The position numbers were made by a program, and so were the translations under genes. A DNA stretch of 64,000 bases from Paraclostridium ghonii (GTDB lineage Bacteria > Bacillota > Clostridia > Peptostreptococcales > Peptostreptococcaceae). The DNA is taken from the NCBI RefSeq assembly GCF_030815085.1, contig NZ_JAUSWG010000014.1; one strand, written 5' to 3'. Below, in pieces: positions 26,690 to 35,490 of the stretch. The notes under the pieces are model-generated. The model searched no databases, was not told where the DNA came from, and saw nothing but the letters and a program-made list of their open reading frames with translations. Position 1 is the stretch's first letter; each line of letters begins with the position of its first letter.

Positions 26690-26879
26690 CTTTTGCCTAG
26701 GATTAAAAAGAGCCACATAGTATTTATCTATGTGGCCTAAGTACAAGCTAAAACTAGCCATCATAGATACAAACATTTTTTTCCGTTTGCATCTATGATT
26801 TTCAATCTATATCATAAATACAAACTTAACTATAATAGCTAAAGTAAAACTTATTAAATTTTTGCCAACTAGTTAAGTT
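26690..26879 (-). promoter_or_regulatory. Structured attenuation-type leader of brnQ
   Basis: On the minus strand: stem P1 AACTTAACTA/TAGTTAAGTT (26879-26870 with 26832-26823) enclosing most of a short ORF; P2 CATAGATGCAAAC/GTTTGTATCTATG (26797-26785 with 26774-26762); P3 GCCACATAG/CTATGTGGC (26736-26728 with 26720-26712). P3 repeats the terminator stem sequence, so P3 and terminator strands can swap partners. No T-box motif (GGTGGNACCGCG) is present, so this is not a standard T-box. Confidence 0.6.
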
Positions 26880-26891
26880 AATATTCTTCAT
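26826..26891 (-). CDS. Possible 21-residue leader peptide before brnQ
   Basis: ATG at 26891 with GGAG about 11 bases upstream; the product MKNINLTSWQKFNKFYFSYY plus Ser is rich in Phe and Tyr codons near its end (FYFSYYS). It is contained almost entirely in hairpin P1. No homologue is recognised. A leader-peptide attenuator is plausible, but the residues are aromatic rather than the branched-chain ones expected for BrnQ. Confidence 0.35.
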   Translation of the reverse strand: MKNINLTSWQKFNKFYFSYYS

Positions 26892-26909
26892 CTCTACTTA
26901 ATCTCCTTT

Positions 26910-27490
26910 TGAAATTTGTTTTTGTTAGATATAATTATATTAATTAATTAAGAAAAATGCAATAGGTAAATTTAAAAAATTTTAAAAATTAAAAAATTTA
27001 AAACTTTTTTAAGGCAAAAAATCTAAAAAAATATTTCAGCTTCAATTAAAAGAAATTTGACAGATACAAGGAAAAATCTAATAAAATTAACTAAAAAATA
27101 ATAGATGGCAATATATTAAAAAATAACGCTAATTTACGAAGAAAATTAAAAATAAAATTTGGTAATAATAAAATTAACTAAAAAAATAACATATTATGGG
27201 AATTTACATACAAAAATGTAGAAAGATGGAATGAAAGATAAATTGAAAAAATAAAATAGGTTTATAAAAAATAAATTATATAAAATAAACAAATTTACAA
27301 TATGAATGCTTTTTTTGAAAAAAATCGGATGTTGGATTTTTAAAAAGAATAAGAAAATTCGTAATCTTTAAAATAAAGTGAAATATATTGAAAATCAAAA
27401 ATAATGGTGATAATCTAACAATAAATAAGTGGATGACAAAGTAATAACATAAATGTTATTAACTTATTAAAAAAATTAAATAGATATATT
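26910..27490. other. AT-rich gap without recognisable genes
   Basis: About 580 bases of very AT-rich sequence with no credible ORF on either strand. The only structure noticed is a direct repeat, TAATAAAATTAACTAAAAAA, at about 27079 and again at about 27167. Promoters for brnQ (leftward) and yjeM (rightward) must lie here, but none is clear enough to call. Confidence 0.6.
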
Positions 27491-27503
27491 TAGGGGGGGT
27501 TAG

Positions 27504-29048
27504 ATGTCACAGCCAAGCAATAATAACGTTAAAAAGCTTACATTAGTACCATTAATACTTATGATATTTACATCAGTATTTGGATTTGGGAACATGCCAA
27601 GAGCATTCTACTTAATGGGGTATGCAGCGATACCATGGTACGTATTAAGTGCGGTACTATTCTTTATACCATATGCTTTTATGATGGCAGAGTATGGATC
27701 TGCATTTAAAAAAGAAAGTGGAGGTATGTACTCATGGATGGAGAAATCAGTAGGCGGTAAGTACGCTTTTATAGGTACATTTATGTGGTATGCTTCTTAT
27801 GTAACATGGATGGTAAGCGTTTCTTCTACTTTATGGGTACCATTATCAAATGCTATATTTGGTAAAGATATGACTTCAACATGGACTCCGTTTGGATTAA
27901 CATCAGTTCAAACTCTAGGGGTTTTAGGTGTAATATGGATATGTGTTGTTACATTTGTAGGAGCTAAAGGTATTGATAAAATAAGTAAAATAACTTCTAT
28001 AGGAGGAACTGCTGTTGCACTACTTAATATAGTATTATTAGTTGGAGGAGTGCTAGTAGTTGCATTAACAGGAGAACTAGCACAACCAATATCTAATATG
28101 GCAAAATCTTTTACTATGTCACCAAATCCTTCATATCAAACACCTCTTACGGTGTTGTCATTCTTAACATTTGCAGTATTTGCATTTGGAGGATTAGAAG
28201 TTTTAGGGGGGCTTGTTGATCAAACTGAAAATGCTGAAAAAACTTTCCCTAAAGGGCTTGCAATATCTGCAATAATTATATCTGTAGGATATGCACTTGG
28301 TATATTTGCATGTGGTATGTTTACTAACTGGAGTGAAGTACTAGGGGGAGATCATGTTAATATGGCAAATGCTACATACATATTAATGAGCAATTTAGGT
28401 TATAAATTAGGAATAGGATTTGGACTATCTGAGAGTATATCTCTTACTATGGGAGCTTGGACTGCTAGATTTATAGGATTCTCAATGTTCTTATCGTTAA
28501 CAGGAGCATTCTTTACATTAACTTATTCACCACTTAAGACATTAATACAAGGAGCTCCAAAAGAGTTATGGCCTGGTAAGTTAGGTGAGCTAAAAGATGG
28601 AATGCCTGTAAATGCTATGAAATGGCAAGCTGTTATAGTTTCGGCTATGATAATTTTAGTATCGTTTGGTGGAAGTAGTGCAAAAGAATTCTTTGCGATA
28701 CTTACTTTAATGACTAATGTTGCCATGACAATACCATATATGTTCTTATCTGGTGCATTTCCTGTATTTAAGAAAAAGCAATTAAATGGAGAAATAGAAA
28801 AACCATTCGTAGTGTATAAGACTAAAGCGATTTCTATGGTGTTAGCTATTATAGTAACTGCAGTTGTTGGATTTGCAAACTTATTTACTATAATAGAACC
28901 AGCATTAACTTCTCCAGATGGAATGTCTAAAACATTGACTATGATAATTGGACCATTAATATTTGCTATAGTAGGGTTTATATTGTATACAGTTTATGAA
29001 TATAAATATGGAGAAAAATCTAAAAAAACTAAAAATGTTGTAAAATAA
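27504..29048 (+). CDS. APC-family amino acid permease, YjeM-like
   Basis: 514 aa with about twelve to fourteen membrane helices. The start MIFTSVFGFGNMPRAFYLMG and the length agree with the YjeM branch of the glutamate/GABA antiporter group. Helix-1 and helix-6 regions (FGFGN, FAFGGLEVLGGLVDQTENA) fit APC substrate-binding breaks. The substrate is not known. GGGGGG precedes the ATG. Own terminator; single-gene unit. Confidence 0.85.
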   Translation: MSQPSNNNVKKLTLVPLILMIFTSVFGFGNMPRAFYLMGYAAIPWYVLSAVLFFIPYAFMMAEYGSAFKKESGGMYSWMEKSVGGKYAFIGTFMWYASYVTWMVSVSSTLWVPLSNAIFGKDMTSTWTPFGLTSVQTLGVLGVIWICVVTFVGAKGIDKISKITSIGGTAVALLNIVLLVGGVLVVALTGELAQPISNMAKSFTMSPNPSYQTPLTVLSFLTFAVFAFGGLEVLGGLVDQTENAEKTFPKGLAISAIIISVGYALGIFACGMFTNWSEVLGGDHVNMANATYILMSNLGYKLGIGFGLSESISLTMGAWTARFIGFSMFLSLTGAFFTLTYSPLKTLIQGAPKELWPGKLGELKDGMPVNAMKWQAVIVSAMIILVSFGGSSAKEFFAILTLMTNVAMTIPYMFLSGAFPVFKKKQLNGEIEKPFVVYKTKAISMVLAIIVTAVVGFANLFTIIEPALTSPDGMSKTLTMIIGPLIFAIVGFILYTVYEYKYGEKSKKTKNVVK

Positions 29049-29054
29049 ATATAG

Positions 29055-29093
29055 GGCTGTCGTACTTAAAAATGGTATGACAGCCTATTTTTA
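29055..29093 (+). terminator. Intrinsic terminator after yjeM-like gene
   Basis: Stem GGCTGTCGTAC/GTATGACAGCC with one G-T pair, followed by TATTTTT. Confidence 0.9.
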
Positions 29094-29135
29094 AATTCAT
29101 AATAAATTATATTGAGAAACTATAAATTAAAAAAG

Positions 29136-29166
29136 TTAAAACTTTTTAATATAGATAAAACGTCTA
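29136..29166 (+). promoter_or_regulatory. Possible ECF (SigV-type) promoter
   Basis: TTAAAACTTTTT (29136-29147) and CGTCTA (29161-29166) resemble the TGAAAC...CGTCTA pattern of SigV-class promoters. It lies just before the sigV gene, which would mean autoregulation. The -35 half is imperfect. Confidence 0.5.
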
Positions 29167-29201
29167 TATATATGTAAACGAAAGGAGGTCTATAGATTTA
29201 A

Positions 29202-29699
29202 ATGAAATTATTGAGCTCAAATAAAAAAAATAAAGAAAATAAAGTTAAAGATTATATAGTAAATAATCAAGAAAGTTTTTATAAAGTAGCGTATAGCTAT
29301 GTAAAAAATCAAGATGATGCATTAGATATAGTTCATGATTCTATATGTAAGGCACTTTCAAAATTAGATTCGCTTAAAGATGAAAAATCAATTAAGTCGT
29401 GGTTTTATAAAATTTTAGTAAATAGTTCTATAGACTATATAAGAAAAAATAATAAGTATGTAAATTTAAGTGAAGAAGCATTAGACTCTAAATACAATTC
29501 AAATGATATATATACAGATATAGATCTTGAGAGGGCATTAGAAAAGCTTCCAGAAGAATATAGAATAATTATAGTTTTAAGGTATTTTGAAGATATGAAA
29601 ATAGATGAGATAGCTAATGTTTTATCACAAAATACAAACACAATAAAAACCAAACTTTACACTGGACTTAGGAGGCTAAAGATAAAAATAAAAATGTAA
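29202..29699 (+). CDS. sigV: ECF sigma factor, SigV type
   Basis: 165 aa. Region 2 has AYSYVKNQDDALDIVHDS and SWFYKILVNSSIDYIRK (about 27-86); region 4 has LPEEYRIIIVLRYFEDMKIDEIANVL (about 116-141), the helix-turn-helix for the -35 box. It is paired with an RsiV-like anti-sigma factor, 21 bases downstream. In related firmicutes SigV answers lysozyme and switches on cell-wall protection. AGGAGG-like site before the ATG. Confidence 0.9.
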   Translation: MKLLSSNKKNKENKVKDYIVNNQESFYKVAYSYVKNQDDALDIVHDSICKALSKLDSLKDEKSIKSWFYKILVNSSIDYIRKNNKYVNLSEEALDSKYNSNDIYTDIDLERALEKLPEEYRIIIVLRYFEDMKIDEIANVLSQNTNTIKTKLYTGLRRLKIKIKM

Positions 29700-29720
29700 G
29701 ATTATTAAGGAGTGAAATTT

Positions 29721-30581
29721 ATGAAGGATATAGATAAGATAGAAAAATTAAAGAAAAATTATAATGATATAAAAATTCCAGACAATTTAAACGAAGTTGT
29801 AAACGATGCTATAAATTCAAAAAAACGAAATAAAAGTGCCAGCAATAAATGGATAATAGTGGCAGCGTCATTATGTATTATTATAGGTTGTGTTAATGTA
29901 AACAAATCATTTGCACAGACTTTAGAACAAATACCTGTAATAGGAAATGTGATTAAGGTAATAAACTTTTCAAACTATCAAATAAAAGAAGATGGATACG
30001 ATGCATCTATAAAAGTACCCAAAATAGAAGGTTTAGATAATAAAGACTTAGAGTATAAATTAAATAAAGAGTTTGAAAAGGAAGGAAAAAAACTATACGA
30101 TCAATATCTACAAGAAGTTAAAGATTTAAAAGAAGCTAAATCAGTAGGCAATAAAGATGCGGAATCATGGTATGAGGTTAAAACAGATAATGATAAAATA
30201 TTATCGTTGGTAATATACAACTATGAATCTCAAGGATCTTCTAACACTACTAGAAAATTTTACAATATAGATAAAAAAAATCAAACAATATTAACACTAG
30301 AAGGTATGTTTAAAAATGATAAGTATATAGATATTATAAGTGAAAATATAAAAGAACAAATGAGGAATGAAATGAAGGTAGATAAAAATAAAATTTATTG
30401 GTTAGGAGATAAAGAGATGGGGGACGAAAACTTTAAATCTATAAGCAAAGACCAAGATTTTTATATAAATAAAGATGGAGAAATTGTTGTTTGCTTTGAT
30501 AAATACGAAGTAGCTCCAGGATATATAGGATTAGTTGAGTTTACTATTCCAAATGATATTATACAACCACTAATGAATTAA
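29721..30581 (+). CDS. rsiV: Anti-sigma factor RsiV (DUF3298-type)
   Basis: 286 aa. A cytosolic N-terminus (about 1-46) that would hold SigV, one membrane helix (WIIVAASLCIIIGCV, about 47-61) and an extracellular domain with the DUF3298/RsiV C-terminal fold (LTLEGMFKNDKYIDIISENI, about 194-213), the part that binds lysozyme in B. subtilis and C. difficile relatives. The ATG at 29721 is preferred to a GTG at 29712 because AAGGAG lies at 29707-29712. Confidence 0.88.
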   Translation: MKDIDKIEKLKKNYNDIKIPDNLNEVVNDAINSKKRNKSASNKWIIVAASLCIIIGCVNVNKSFAQTLEQIPVIGNVIKVINFSNYQIKEDGYDASIKVPKIEGLDNKDLEYKLNKEFEKEGKKLYDQYLQEVKDLKEAKSVGNKDAESWYEVKTDNDKILSLVIYNYESQGSSNTTRKFYNIDKKNQTILTLEGMFKNDKYIDIISENIKEQMRNEMKVDKNKIYWLGDKEMGDENFKSISKDQDFYINKDGEIVVCFDKYEVAPGYIGLVEFTIPNDIIQPLMN

Positions 30582-30592
30582 GGAGGATAAGA

Positions 30593-30688
30593 ATGGAAAC
30601 GAGAGCTTATATTAGAATTTTATTTATTATAGGTTGTATAGGGCTATTTTTAAGTATATATATGATAATTCCTATTTTGAAAATTTAA
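30593..30688 (+). CDS. 31-residue membrane peptide in the sigV operon
   Basis: Starts METRAYIRIL and is then one hydrophobic helix (FIIGCIGLFLSIYMIIPIL). A perfect AAGGAGG lies 6-7 bases before the ATG and the gene is 11 bases after rsiV, before the operon terminator. No family recognised. Its position suggests a role in the SigV/RsiV signalling membrane complex, but that is inference. Confidence 0.7.
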   Translation: METRAYIRILFIIGCIGLFLSIYMIIPILKI

Positions 30689-30712
30689 AATTAAGAAATT
30701 GATATATATGGT

Positions 30713-30740
30713 GTCTATTTAAAAATAGACTCTTTTTTTT
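30713..30740 (+). terminator. Terminator of the sigV operon
   Basis: GTCTATTT/AAATAGAC stem followed by TC and eight T residues. Confidence 0.88.
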
Positions 30741-30820
30741 ATGTGAAAAAATAGTTAGAAAATTAAAAGTGTATATTAATTAAAAAAATACATAAAAATA
30801 GTAGACATTTTGAGGAAAAG

Positions 30821-30871
30821 TGATATACTAATAATGTGAATGATATACACTAATAATATAAAAAGATATAC
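30821..30871 (+). promoter_or_regulatory. Three GATATAC repeats upstream of pckA
   Basis: TGATATAC at 30821, TGATATAC at 30841 and AGATATAC at 30864, about two DNA turns apart; the first two are followed by TAATAAT within a few bases. They may be regulator sites or overlapping -10 elements. Confidence 0.35.
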
Positions 30872-30893
30872 TATTTAAAGGTGGAGGGGTCGT

Positions 30894-32432
30894 ATGTTTA
30901 GTATAAATAATATAAATGATGGGTTATTTGGGAAAGTTATAGCAAATCCAAGTAGAAGAGAATTAAGAGATTTAGCGCAAAATATGGAAAAAACAACAGA
31001 ATTTAAAAGTGCTAGCTATATAAGTAAAGTTAGAAATAGAAGTGCTAAAAATACTTATATAGTAGATGAAATAAAAACTGGTGTAGATCAAAAAGAAATA
31101 AGCAAATCTAAAGCTGATGAAATTGCAGCTAAAGTATTTGAATATATAAAAGACAAAGAAATGATAAGAGTAGATAGAAAGATGGGTATGAATGATAAGT
31201 TTGCATTCAATTGCAGATTATATATATCAAAAAAATATGCAAGAATAGCACATATGTGGAATAACACATTATTTGATCCAACTAATATTGAAAACCCAGA
31301 CTTAGTAAGTATTTATGTTCCAGAATGGCCAGAAAGAATAATGTTTGCATATCCAGAAAGTGGAGTTACATTTATATTAGGGAGCGATTATTTTGGAGAA
31401 TCTAAAAAATCATTCTTAAGAATGGCTATGTATAAGGTAAAACAAGCTGGTGGTCTAGGATTCCATGCAGGAAGTAAAGTTCTTAGAGTTTATGATAAAA
31501 ATAAAGAATTAAAAGATGTAGGATTTATAATGTTTGGGTTAAGTGGAACAGGAAAAACAACATTAACTATACATGACCACGAATTAACTGGAGAAGAAAG
31601 AGCTATAGTGAGACAAGATGACGTTATATTTATGGATGAAAATGGATATTGCGTAGGAAGTGAAAATGGATTTTATATAAAAACAGAAGGATTAAATCCA
31701 GATCAACAAAGCGTTTTATATAAAGCTGCTACTAGTGAAAATGCAGCTTTGGAAAATATTAAAGTAGATAAAGATGGAAAAGTAGATTTTTATGATACAA
31801 GTTTAACCTCAAATGGTAGAGGTGTTATATTAAGAGAAGAAATAGATACAACAGATAATACTGTTGATTTAGAGAAGGCAAATAAGATAATATTTATAAC
31901 TAGAAGAAATGATATTGTCCCACCTGTAGTTAAGCTAAATCCAAAACAAGCGTTAGATGCATTTATGTTAGGCGAATCTATAGAAACTTCAGCAGGAGAT
32001 CCAACAAAAGCTGGCCAATCAAAAAGATGTGTTGGAACTAATCCATTTATAATGGGACCTGAAATTGAAGAAGGTATAAAACTTAAGGAAATATTACAAA
32101 ATAACCCTGATATGGAATGTTTCATATTAAACACAGGAAGTGTTGGAGCAAAAGAAGGATTTGAAGGTGAGAAATTAACTATAAATGTATCCACTACTAT
32201 AATGAAAGAAATAGCAAGAGATAATATAAATTGGATTGAAGATGGAGAGTGGGGTTATATGGTTCCTTCAAATGTAGAGGGAATAGACATTAGTAAATAT
32301 AATCCAAGAAATTACTATACTAAAGAAGAGTATAATAAAATTGCAACTAAACTAAAACTAGAAAGAAAAGTGTGGTTAGCTAAATACGAAGAATCTGCAA
32401 AAGAAGAAATAGCTGCTACTGCTTCAATATAA
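30894..32432 (+). CDS. pckA: Phosphoenolpyruvate carboxykinase (ATP)
   Basis: 512 aa. Interconverts oxaloacetate and PEP with ATP/ADP. The kinase-1a P-loop MFGLSGTGKTTLT (about 213-225) and the metal-binding QDDVIFMD (about 243-250) are clear, and so is the substrate region GSDYFGESKKSFLRMAMY (about 163-180). The sequence is rather diverged at its N-terminus from the E. coli enzyme. Stand-alone gene with a GGTGGAGGGG ribosome site and own terminator. Confidence 0.88.
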   Translation: MFSINNINDGLFGKVIANPSRRELRDLAQNMEKTTEFKSASYISKVRNRSAKNTYIVDEIKTGVDQKEISKSKADEIAAKVFEYIKDKEMIRVDRKMGMNDKFAFNCRLYISKKYARIAHMWNNTLFDPTNIENPDLVSIYVPEWPERIMFAYPESGVTFILGSDYFGESKKSFLRMAMYKVKQAGGLGFHAGSKVLRVYDKNKELKDVGFIMFGLSGTGKTTLTIHDHELTGEERAIVRQDDVIFMDENGYCVGSENGFYIKTEGLNPDQQSVLYKAATSENAALENIKVDKDGKVDFYDTSLTSNGRGVILREEIDTTDNTVDLEKANKIIFITRRNDIVPPVVKLNPKQALDAFMLGESIETSAGDPTKAGQSKRCVGTNPFIMGPEIEEGIKLKEILQNNPDMECFILNTGSVGAKEGFEGEKLTINVSTTIMKEIARDNINWIEDGEWGYMVPSNVEGIDISKYNPRNYYTKEEYNKIATKLKLERKVWLAKYEESAKEEIAATASI

Positions 32433-32435
32433 TGC

Positions 32436-32470
32436 AAAAAGAACTATCTTTAAAAGATAGTTCTTTTTTT
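32436..32470 (+). terminator. Intrinsic terminator after pckA
   Basis: AAAAAGAACTATCTT pairs with AAGATAGTTCTTTTT, then T residues. Confidence 0.92.
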
Positions 32471-32628
32471 CTGGTAAAATACCCCCAATTAATATTATAA
32501 CATGAAAAAAATATAAAATATAGAATAGAAATTTGGAAGAAGTTGCTATAGAATTAAGGTAAGTTAAATATAAAACTTTAAAAGAAGATGAAGTATTTAA
32601 CAATTGTTTATACAAGGAGGTACTACTT

Positions 32629-33168
32629 ATGAATATAAGAGTAATCGGGAAAAATATAAATCCTACAGAAAGCATCAATGCTAAGATTGAGAGTAAGATG
32701 GAGAAATTACAACAGTACCTAAACGTAGATACAGATGCGAAAGTTACAATAAGTGCTGAAAAAGAAAAACAAAAAGTTGAAGTAACTATAGTTCCAATGA
32801 AAGGGCCTATAATAAGAGCAGAGGATGGTCAAAAAGATTTATACTCAGCTATAGATGTAGTTTACGATAAATTATATAAACAACTTAGAAAGTATAAAAC
32901 TAGAACAAAAAGTAGAAAAAATAACCATCAGAGTATAAGATTTGAAAATATAGAAGATTATAATTTTGATAATAATATAAACGAAAAGGATATTCATATA
33001 GAAAGAGTTAAAAAGTTCTCAATAAAACCTATGAATAGTGAAGAAGCAATACTTCAAATGGAATTACTAGGACATGATTTCTATATGTTTAGAAACTCAG
33101 AAACTGATAAAATAAACACTGTTTATAAAAGACATGGATTAGGATATGGAATAATTGAAGAACAATAA
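32629..33168 (+). CDS. hpf: Ribosome hibernation promoting factor, long form
   Basis: 179 aa, with an N-terminal S30AE domain (about 1-100; MNIRVIGKNI start, YSAIDVVYDKLYKQLRKYK with the basic helix) and the C-terminal dimerisation domain (VKKFSIKPMNSEEAILQMELLGHDFYMF, about 123-150). The long form joins two ribosomes into inactive 100S particles in stationary phase. RBS AAGGAGG. Confidence 0.95.
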   Translation: MNIRVIGKNINPTESINAKIESKMEKLQQYLNVDTDAKVTISAEKEKQKVEVTIVPMKGPIIRAEDGQKDLYSAIDVVYDKLYKQLRKYKTRTKSRKNNHQSIRFENIEDYNFDNNINEKDIHIERVKKFSIKPMNSEEAILQMELLGHDFYMFRNSETDKINTVYKRHGLGYGIIEEQ

Positions 33169-33172
33169 AAAC

Positions 33173-33208
33173 AAAAAAATCGATTGCTTTATTGCAATCG
33201 ATTTTTTT
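33173..33208 (+). terminator. Intrinsic terminator after hpf
   Basis: Perfect stem AAAAAAATCGATTGC/GCAATCGATTTTTTT with a 6-base loop. Confidence 0.94.
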
Positions 33209-33222
33209 GTTTTTATAAAAAG

Positions 33223-33250
33223 TTGACATTATATAAAATTTACGTAATAT
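33223..33250 (+). promoter_or_regulatory. Promoter of the ion-channel gene
   Basis: TTGACA (33223-33228) and TAATAT (33245-33250), spacing 16. Confidence 0.6.
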
Positions 33251-33284
33251 TAATAATATAATTAATTTTTAAGGTGGAGAATAA

Positions 33285-34184
33285 ATGGGAAGACTTATAA
33301 TTAGCATAGTAACCATTGTTGCGATAGGTATAATAATAATTAGAAATAGAAAAATTGACAAAAGACTGAAGACTTCAATTTCAAAATCAATAAAAGAAAT
33401 AAATTATGCATATAAGGAGTTATTTACTGGTTTTACTGATAAGTCAATTTTAGGCAGGATAATTCAGACAATACTTATTTTTATAGCTGAAGCAACCAGT
33501 TTTATTACCATTTATGTTGGAATTATTAATTACTTACATATAAATTTAATTTCAAATAATTTGGAATGGATTATAAAGCTGTTTTTATCAATAATAAGTA
33601 TAATCATAGTACATTATGCTATAGGTTATATTTTAGCATTGAGTTTAAAGATACAAAATTTTATACATAATGTAGAACACAAAAATTTAAAAGTAGATTT
33701 TATTTTGAGTTATTTTATGATAAGCAGTTACTTAACCGTATCATTGGTTTTTCCAAAGGAGTTTGCAAGTAGCGGATACATAGGTTTAGTAGGTATGTTA
33801 ATTTGCTATTATTTAAATATAAAAACATTAATAACATTAACGGGTAATCCTTCTAATATTAAATCTATTAAAAAAGAAGATAATAGTTATTCGAGAATTA
33901 TTATTGCATCTATACTTATATTAATCATGATAATTATTAACTTGTATTTAATTGTATGTTTAGTTAATGGATTAAAACCAGGTGCATTCTTAAACGCTGA
34001 GAGTAAATTCGATTTACTTTATTATACGCTAATAACATTTACAACAGTAGGATATGGAGATATAATTCCAGTTACAGTGCTTGCAAAAATTACATCTATA
34101 CTTATATCTACAACTAGTGTTGTTTGTTTAAGTGTATTTTTAAGTAGTATGTTATCATATAAAGATGAGTTATCTAATGATTAG
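33285..34184 (+). CDS. Potassium-channel-like membrane protein
   Basis: 299 aa. Several hydrophobic helices precede a C-terminal helix-pore-helix unit with the selectivity filter TTVGYGDIIP (about residues 254-263), the K+ channel signature. No RCK/TrkA-N gating domain follows, so the gate is unknown. The long N-terminal membrane part (about 5-6 helices) is not a recognised voltage sensor: no Arg-rich helix is seen. The stop codon lies inside the terminator hairpin. Confidence 0.82.
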   Translation: MGRLIISIVTIVAIGIIIIRNRKIDKRLKTSISKSIKEINYAYKELFTGFTDKSILGRIIQTILIFIAEATSFITIYVGIINYLHINLISNNLEWIIKLFLSIISIIIVHYAIGYILALSLKIQNFIHNVEHKNLKVDFILSYFMISSYLTVSLVFPKEFASSGYIGLVGMLICYYLNIKTLITLTGNPSNIKSIKKEDNSYSRIIIASILILIMIIINLYLIVCLVNGLKPGAFLNAESKFDLLYYTLITFTTVGYGDIIPVTVLAKITSILISTTSVVCLSVFLSSMLSYKDELSND

Positions 34185-34199
34185 ATAACTCATCTTTTT
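34161..34199. terminator. Bidirectional terminator between convergent genes
   Basis: AAAGATGAGTTATCTAAT pairs with ATTAGATAACTCATCTTT around a single G; the hairpin covers the stop codon of the channel gene and reaches the stop of the minus-strand gene. Confidence 0.9.
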
Positions 34200-35490
34200 A
34201 ATTATTTATTTGTTTTTTAAAAATTTTCTTTTTTATAACAATAGTATTTTTTCTTTTAAATAAAGTATCTAAATAATTATAATAAGTTCCAGGTGTAATT
34301 ATACCATTGACAGAAAGTAAATCTAATCCAGCAGTCCCAACAATTGTATCAGCTAATTTAACGCAGTTAGCAGTTAGTGTAAAATAAGTTTTGAAATATC
34401 CAGATTTAAACTTATAATATTTGCAATTTGCTTCACGATACATTATATTTGTTTCATCTTTATAATCTAAAGTAGGGTTAAGTTGAGCTGGACACTTCCA
34501 CTCATAACAATTATATTTAATTTTATTTATACTATCTTTTATTAAATTATGTTGCTCTTTAGTTAAGGCTAATGTGAAACCAATCAATGATCTATTAAAC
34601 TGTGTATTTAAAATTTCTATATATTTCTTAGTTTCAACTTCAATTAAAACTCCTGAACTTACAAGTGTAAATAATCTATTAGAACTACTATCGTAAGTTC
34701 CGTATGAGTATGTTGTGTTTTCAAATGATATATCTATATGACCAAACCCGTTTGCACAATCAGGGGCAAGATGAATAAATATATCAACAGTCGAGTAAAT
34801 CTTATTTTTATTAATAATATCTTTATTTTCTATTAATGTATTTTTATTAGATTCTAGTTTTATAAATTCATTTACTTTTTCAAGTAACTTTTGGGGTATA
34901 AATGCTGAATAAAGGAGAGGTAAACCTATCCTAAATTTTCTGGTTAATTTATATGGAACTATATTCTCATCCGAAATTTCTTTTAAAAAGTCTGCAAAAA
35001 GTGTAAGTGAGTATAGTATTACATAAATACCTGCTAGCTTTGAAACAAATAGCATGTATTTTTGAGGGTGAAATAAAAGTACACCACTAAATACTAAAGA
35101 TATAATACTTACAAATAATCCAGACATCCATCCTTTCACTTTGTTTTTATACAAAATTAATGTGGAAGTAATTAGTGCAAGGAAGTTTAAAAAAGCATAT
35201 ATACCTATTATTCTAACTGCTGAAATTCTAAAAAATTCAGGATGGAATTTTATAGAGAGTGAAAGAATAAGGTATAAAATACCTAAGCTTAACTTACCTA
35301 GCATAGTGCTTTTTCTATTAAATATATAAGTTGATATATGTAGTACGCCTATAATTAAAAGGTATAGTGATATCATGCCTAAAGTCAAAGTAGTTATAAA
35401 TTTGGAGTTAAATAGCACTATTACTCCGAAGATAAATACAGCAATAGATGAGAATAATATCGTAAATGGTGAAATAGTTTTTACCTTCAT
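34198..35490 (-). CDS. DUF308-like membrane protein with permuted papain-like C-terminal domain
   Basis: 430 aa. Residues about 1-170 hold six membrane helices in short repeats like DUF308/HdeD proteins. From about 220 to 430 is a soluble domain with a His motif FGHIDISF (about 242) ahead of a Cys motif LTANCVKLAD (about 385). The His-before-Cys order and the spacing resemble circularly permuted NlpC/P60 or LRAT/YiiX-like amidases. The enzyme assignment is inference from these two motifs. GGAGG precedes the ATG. Possible role in envelope or lipid metabolism; substrate unknown. Confidence 0.65.
   Translation of the reverse strand: MKVKTISPFTILFSSIAVFIFGVIVLFNSKFITTLTLGMISLYLLIIGVLHISTYIFNRKSTMLGKLSLGILYLILSLSIKFHPEFFRISAVRIIGIYAFLNFLALITSTLILYKNKVKGWMSGLFVSIISLVFSGVLLFHPQKYMLFVSKLAGIYVILYSLTLFADFLKEISDENIVPYKLTRKFRIGLPLLYSAFIPQKLLEKVNEFIKLESNKNTLIENKDIINKNKIYSTVDIFIHLAPDCANGFGHIDISFENTTYSYGTYDSSSNRLFTLVSSGVLIEVETKKYIEILNTQFNRSLIGFTLALTKEQHNLIKDSINKIKYNCYEWKCPAQLNPTLDYKDETNIMYREANCKYYKFKSGYFKTYFTLTANCVKLADTIVGTAGLDLLSVNGIITPGTYYNYLDTLFKRKNTIVIKKKIFKKQINN

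Noticed and set aside
26658..26891. T-box riboswitch before brnQ
   Set aside because: No AGGGTGGNACCGCG-type motif or specifier-loop structure is seen on the minus strand.
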